Shown here one piece after another: positions 6,012 to 6,637 of a stretch of 6,637 nucleotides of DNA. The translations under genes and the position numbers were made by a program. The notes below the pieces were generated by a model. That model did no database searches and was not told the DNA's origin. It was given only the letters and a program-made list of their open reading frames with translations. Position 1 is the first letter of the stretch, and each line of letters starts with the position of its first letter. This stretch comes from Acidobacteriaceae bacterium (GTDB taxonomy: Bacteria; Acidobacteriota; Terriglobia; Terriglobales; Acidobacteriaceae): NCBI GenBank assembly GCA_030040115.1, contig JASHUH010000144.1:1-6637 (forward strand), given 5' to 3'.

Positions 6012-6629
6012 ATGCGCTGGCAAATTGCGTCGATAATCCGGGCGAAAACCCTGGTATACCGTTTCGCCGGCCCGCCCGAGCGGTGGCGGGTGGAAAGCCG
6101 CACCGCGCAGGAAGCGTGGATTCGCGCCAGCCAAAGTTCCATTGCGTTGCTGTTTGCCGCCGATAGCTGCCGGCGGCGGCGTTTTCTGCGTTTCCTGCGC
6201 TCCGGCTTTCTCGGCTATTTTCTTGTCCGCGAAGGTCAGTGGATCGGTTACGGCTGGTGCGCGCCCCCGGGCAGCGGACGCCCGCCTCATCTGCCGCGCT
6301 GGGCGGGAGGCGTAGGCGCATATTGGGTTTTCGATTGCTGCGCCCGCGAAGGAACTTGCGCTCAGGAATCGCATGCGCATCTGTTGACCCACCTTGTCAC
6401 CTTCGCCTATGCGCGCGAATCGAATCCCCTCCTGCTCTGTGAAATGCAGCCTGAAAATCTGGTCTGGCGGCATGCGGCGCTGCAAGCCGGATTCACGCCC
6501 CTGGGCATTCTGACGGCTTACCGTGTGTGGATTCCCGGCTTCGGTTGCGTCGCCTTGGGTGGAGTCTGGCGGCGCGACGCCGCTCATTCCCCGGAAGTGG
6601 CCCCGCTCGAATCCATGCTCAGACACTGA
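6012..6629 (+). CDS. GNAT-fold N-acetyltransferase-like protein with altered acetyl-CoA loop
   Basis: This 205-residue protein resembles GNAT acyltransferases in its second half. LGYFLVREGQWIGYGW (67-82) fits the strand pair before the core, and AYWVFDCCARE (103-113) fits the strand leading to the CoA loop. SHAHLLTHLVTFAYARES (120-137) fits the helix after it, and LLCEMQPENLVWRHAALQAGFTPLG (141-165) fits the N...AGF motif. The usual Q/R-x-x-G-x-G/A loop is replaced by residues around GTCAQE (114-119), so acetyl-CoA binding may be weak, altered or lost. The N-terminal 60 residues are basic (DSCRRRRFLRFLR, 51-63) and unrecognised. It begins 22 bases after the lysA stop with its own strong ribosome site, so it is probably in the lysA operon. 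The substrate is unknown; a link to lysine or peptidoglycan precursors is only a guess from context. Cysteines and aromatics are frequent. Confidence 0.6.
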   Translation: MRWQIASIIRAKTLVYRFAGPPERWRVESRTAQEAWIRASQSSIALLFAADSCRRRRFLRFLRSGFLGYFLVREGQWIGYGWCAPPGSGRPPHLPRWAGGVGAYWVFDCCAREGTCAQESHAHLLTHLVTFAYARESNPLLLCEMQPENLVWRHAALQAGFTPLGILTAYRVWIPGFGCVALGGVWRRDAAHSPEVAPLESMLRH

Positions 6630-6637
6630 CCGGCCAA

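Noticed and set aside
4856..6142. A 428-codon open frame on the minus strand, as long as lysA
   Set aside because: It is antisense to lysA, which has every expected catalytic motif. The translation is low in recognisable domains and rich in His, Gly and Arg, as expected of GC-rich shadow frames.
1..6637. CRISPR array, tRNA, rRNA, insertion sequence or phage genes
   Set aside because: No regularly spaced repeats, cloverleaf, transposase or integrase sequence was recognised on either strand.

Overview
The window looks like ordinary chromosomal DNA from a GC-rich, probably soil-type bacterium. Hand-counted lines in the core genes run near 68-70% G+C. An alpha/beta-fused 2-oxoacid dehydrogenase E1, a BaxI_1-type Bax-inhibitor-like membrane protein and a stand-alone lysA would suit Acidobacteriota. 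That is inference from gene style, not from a marker gene.

Layout from left to right. (1) 1-1331, plus strand: the 3' part of a fused 2-oxoacid dehydrogenase E1, with the end of the alpha domain, a Pro/Ala linker and a complete beta domain. (2) 1411-2129, minus strand: a compact type II toxin-antitoxin operon, vapB then vapC, sharing one base (TGATG) and convergent with E1. Its upstream region has a good sigma-70-type promoter overlapped by two perfect inverted repeats, which looks like a self-regulated operator. Sampled lines of this module are lower in G+C than its neighbours. (3) 2182-2633: about 450 bases with no convincing gene but several palindromes and hairpins. (4) 2634-3419, minus strand: a seven-helix Bax inhibitor-1-like protein. 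(5) 3621-4616, minus strand: a PfkB/ribokinase-family kinase. (6) 4712-5989, plus strand, divergent from the kinase: lysA, diaminopimelate decarboxylase. (7) 6012-6629, plus strand, 22 bases behind lysA and so probably cotranscribed: a GNAT-fold acetyltransferase-like protein whose acetyl-CoA loop is not canonical.

The genes do not form one pathway. E1 belongs to oxidative decarboxylation of 2-oxoacids (branched-chain type is favoured), lysA to the last step of lysine synthesis, the kinase to sugar or nucleoside phosphorylation, and the toxin-antitoxin pair is accessory. I see no strong candidate for a wholly new system. The points most worth a second look are the paired palindromes on the vapBC promoter, the GNAT-like partner of lysA with an altered cofactor loop, and the palindrome-rich gene-free stretch.
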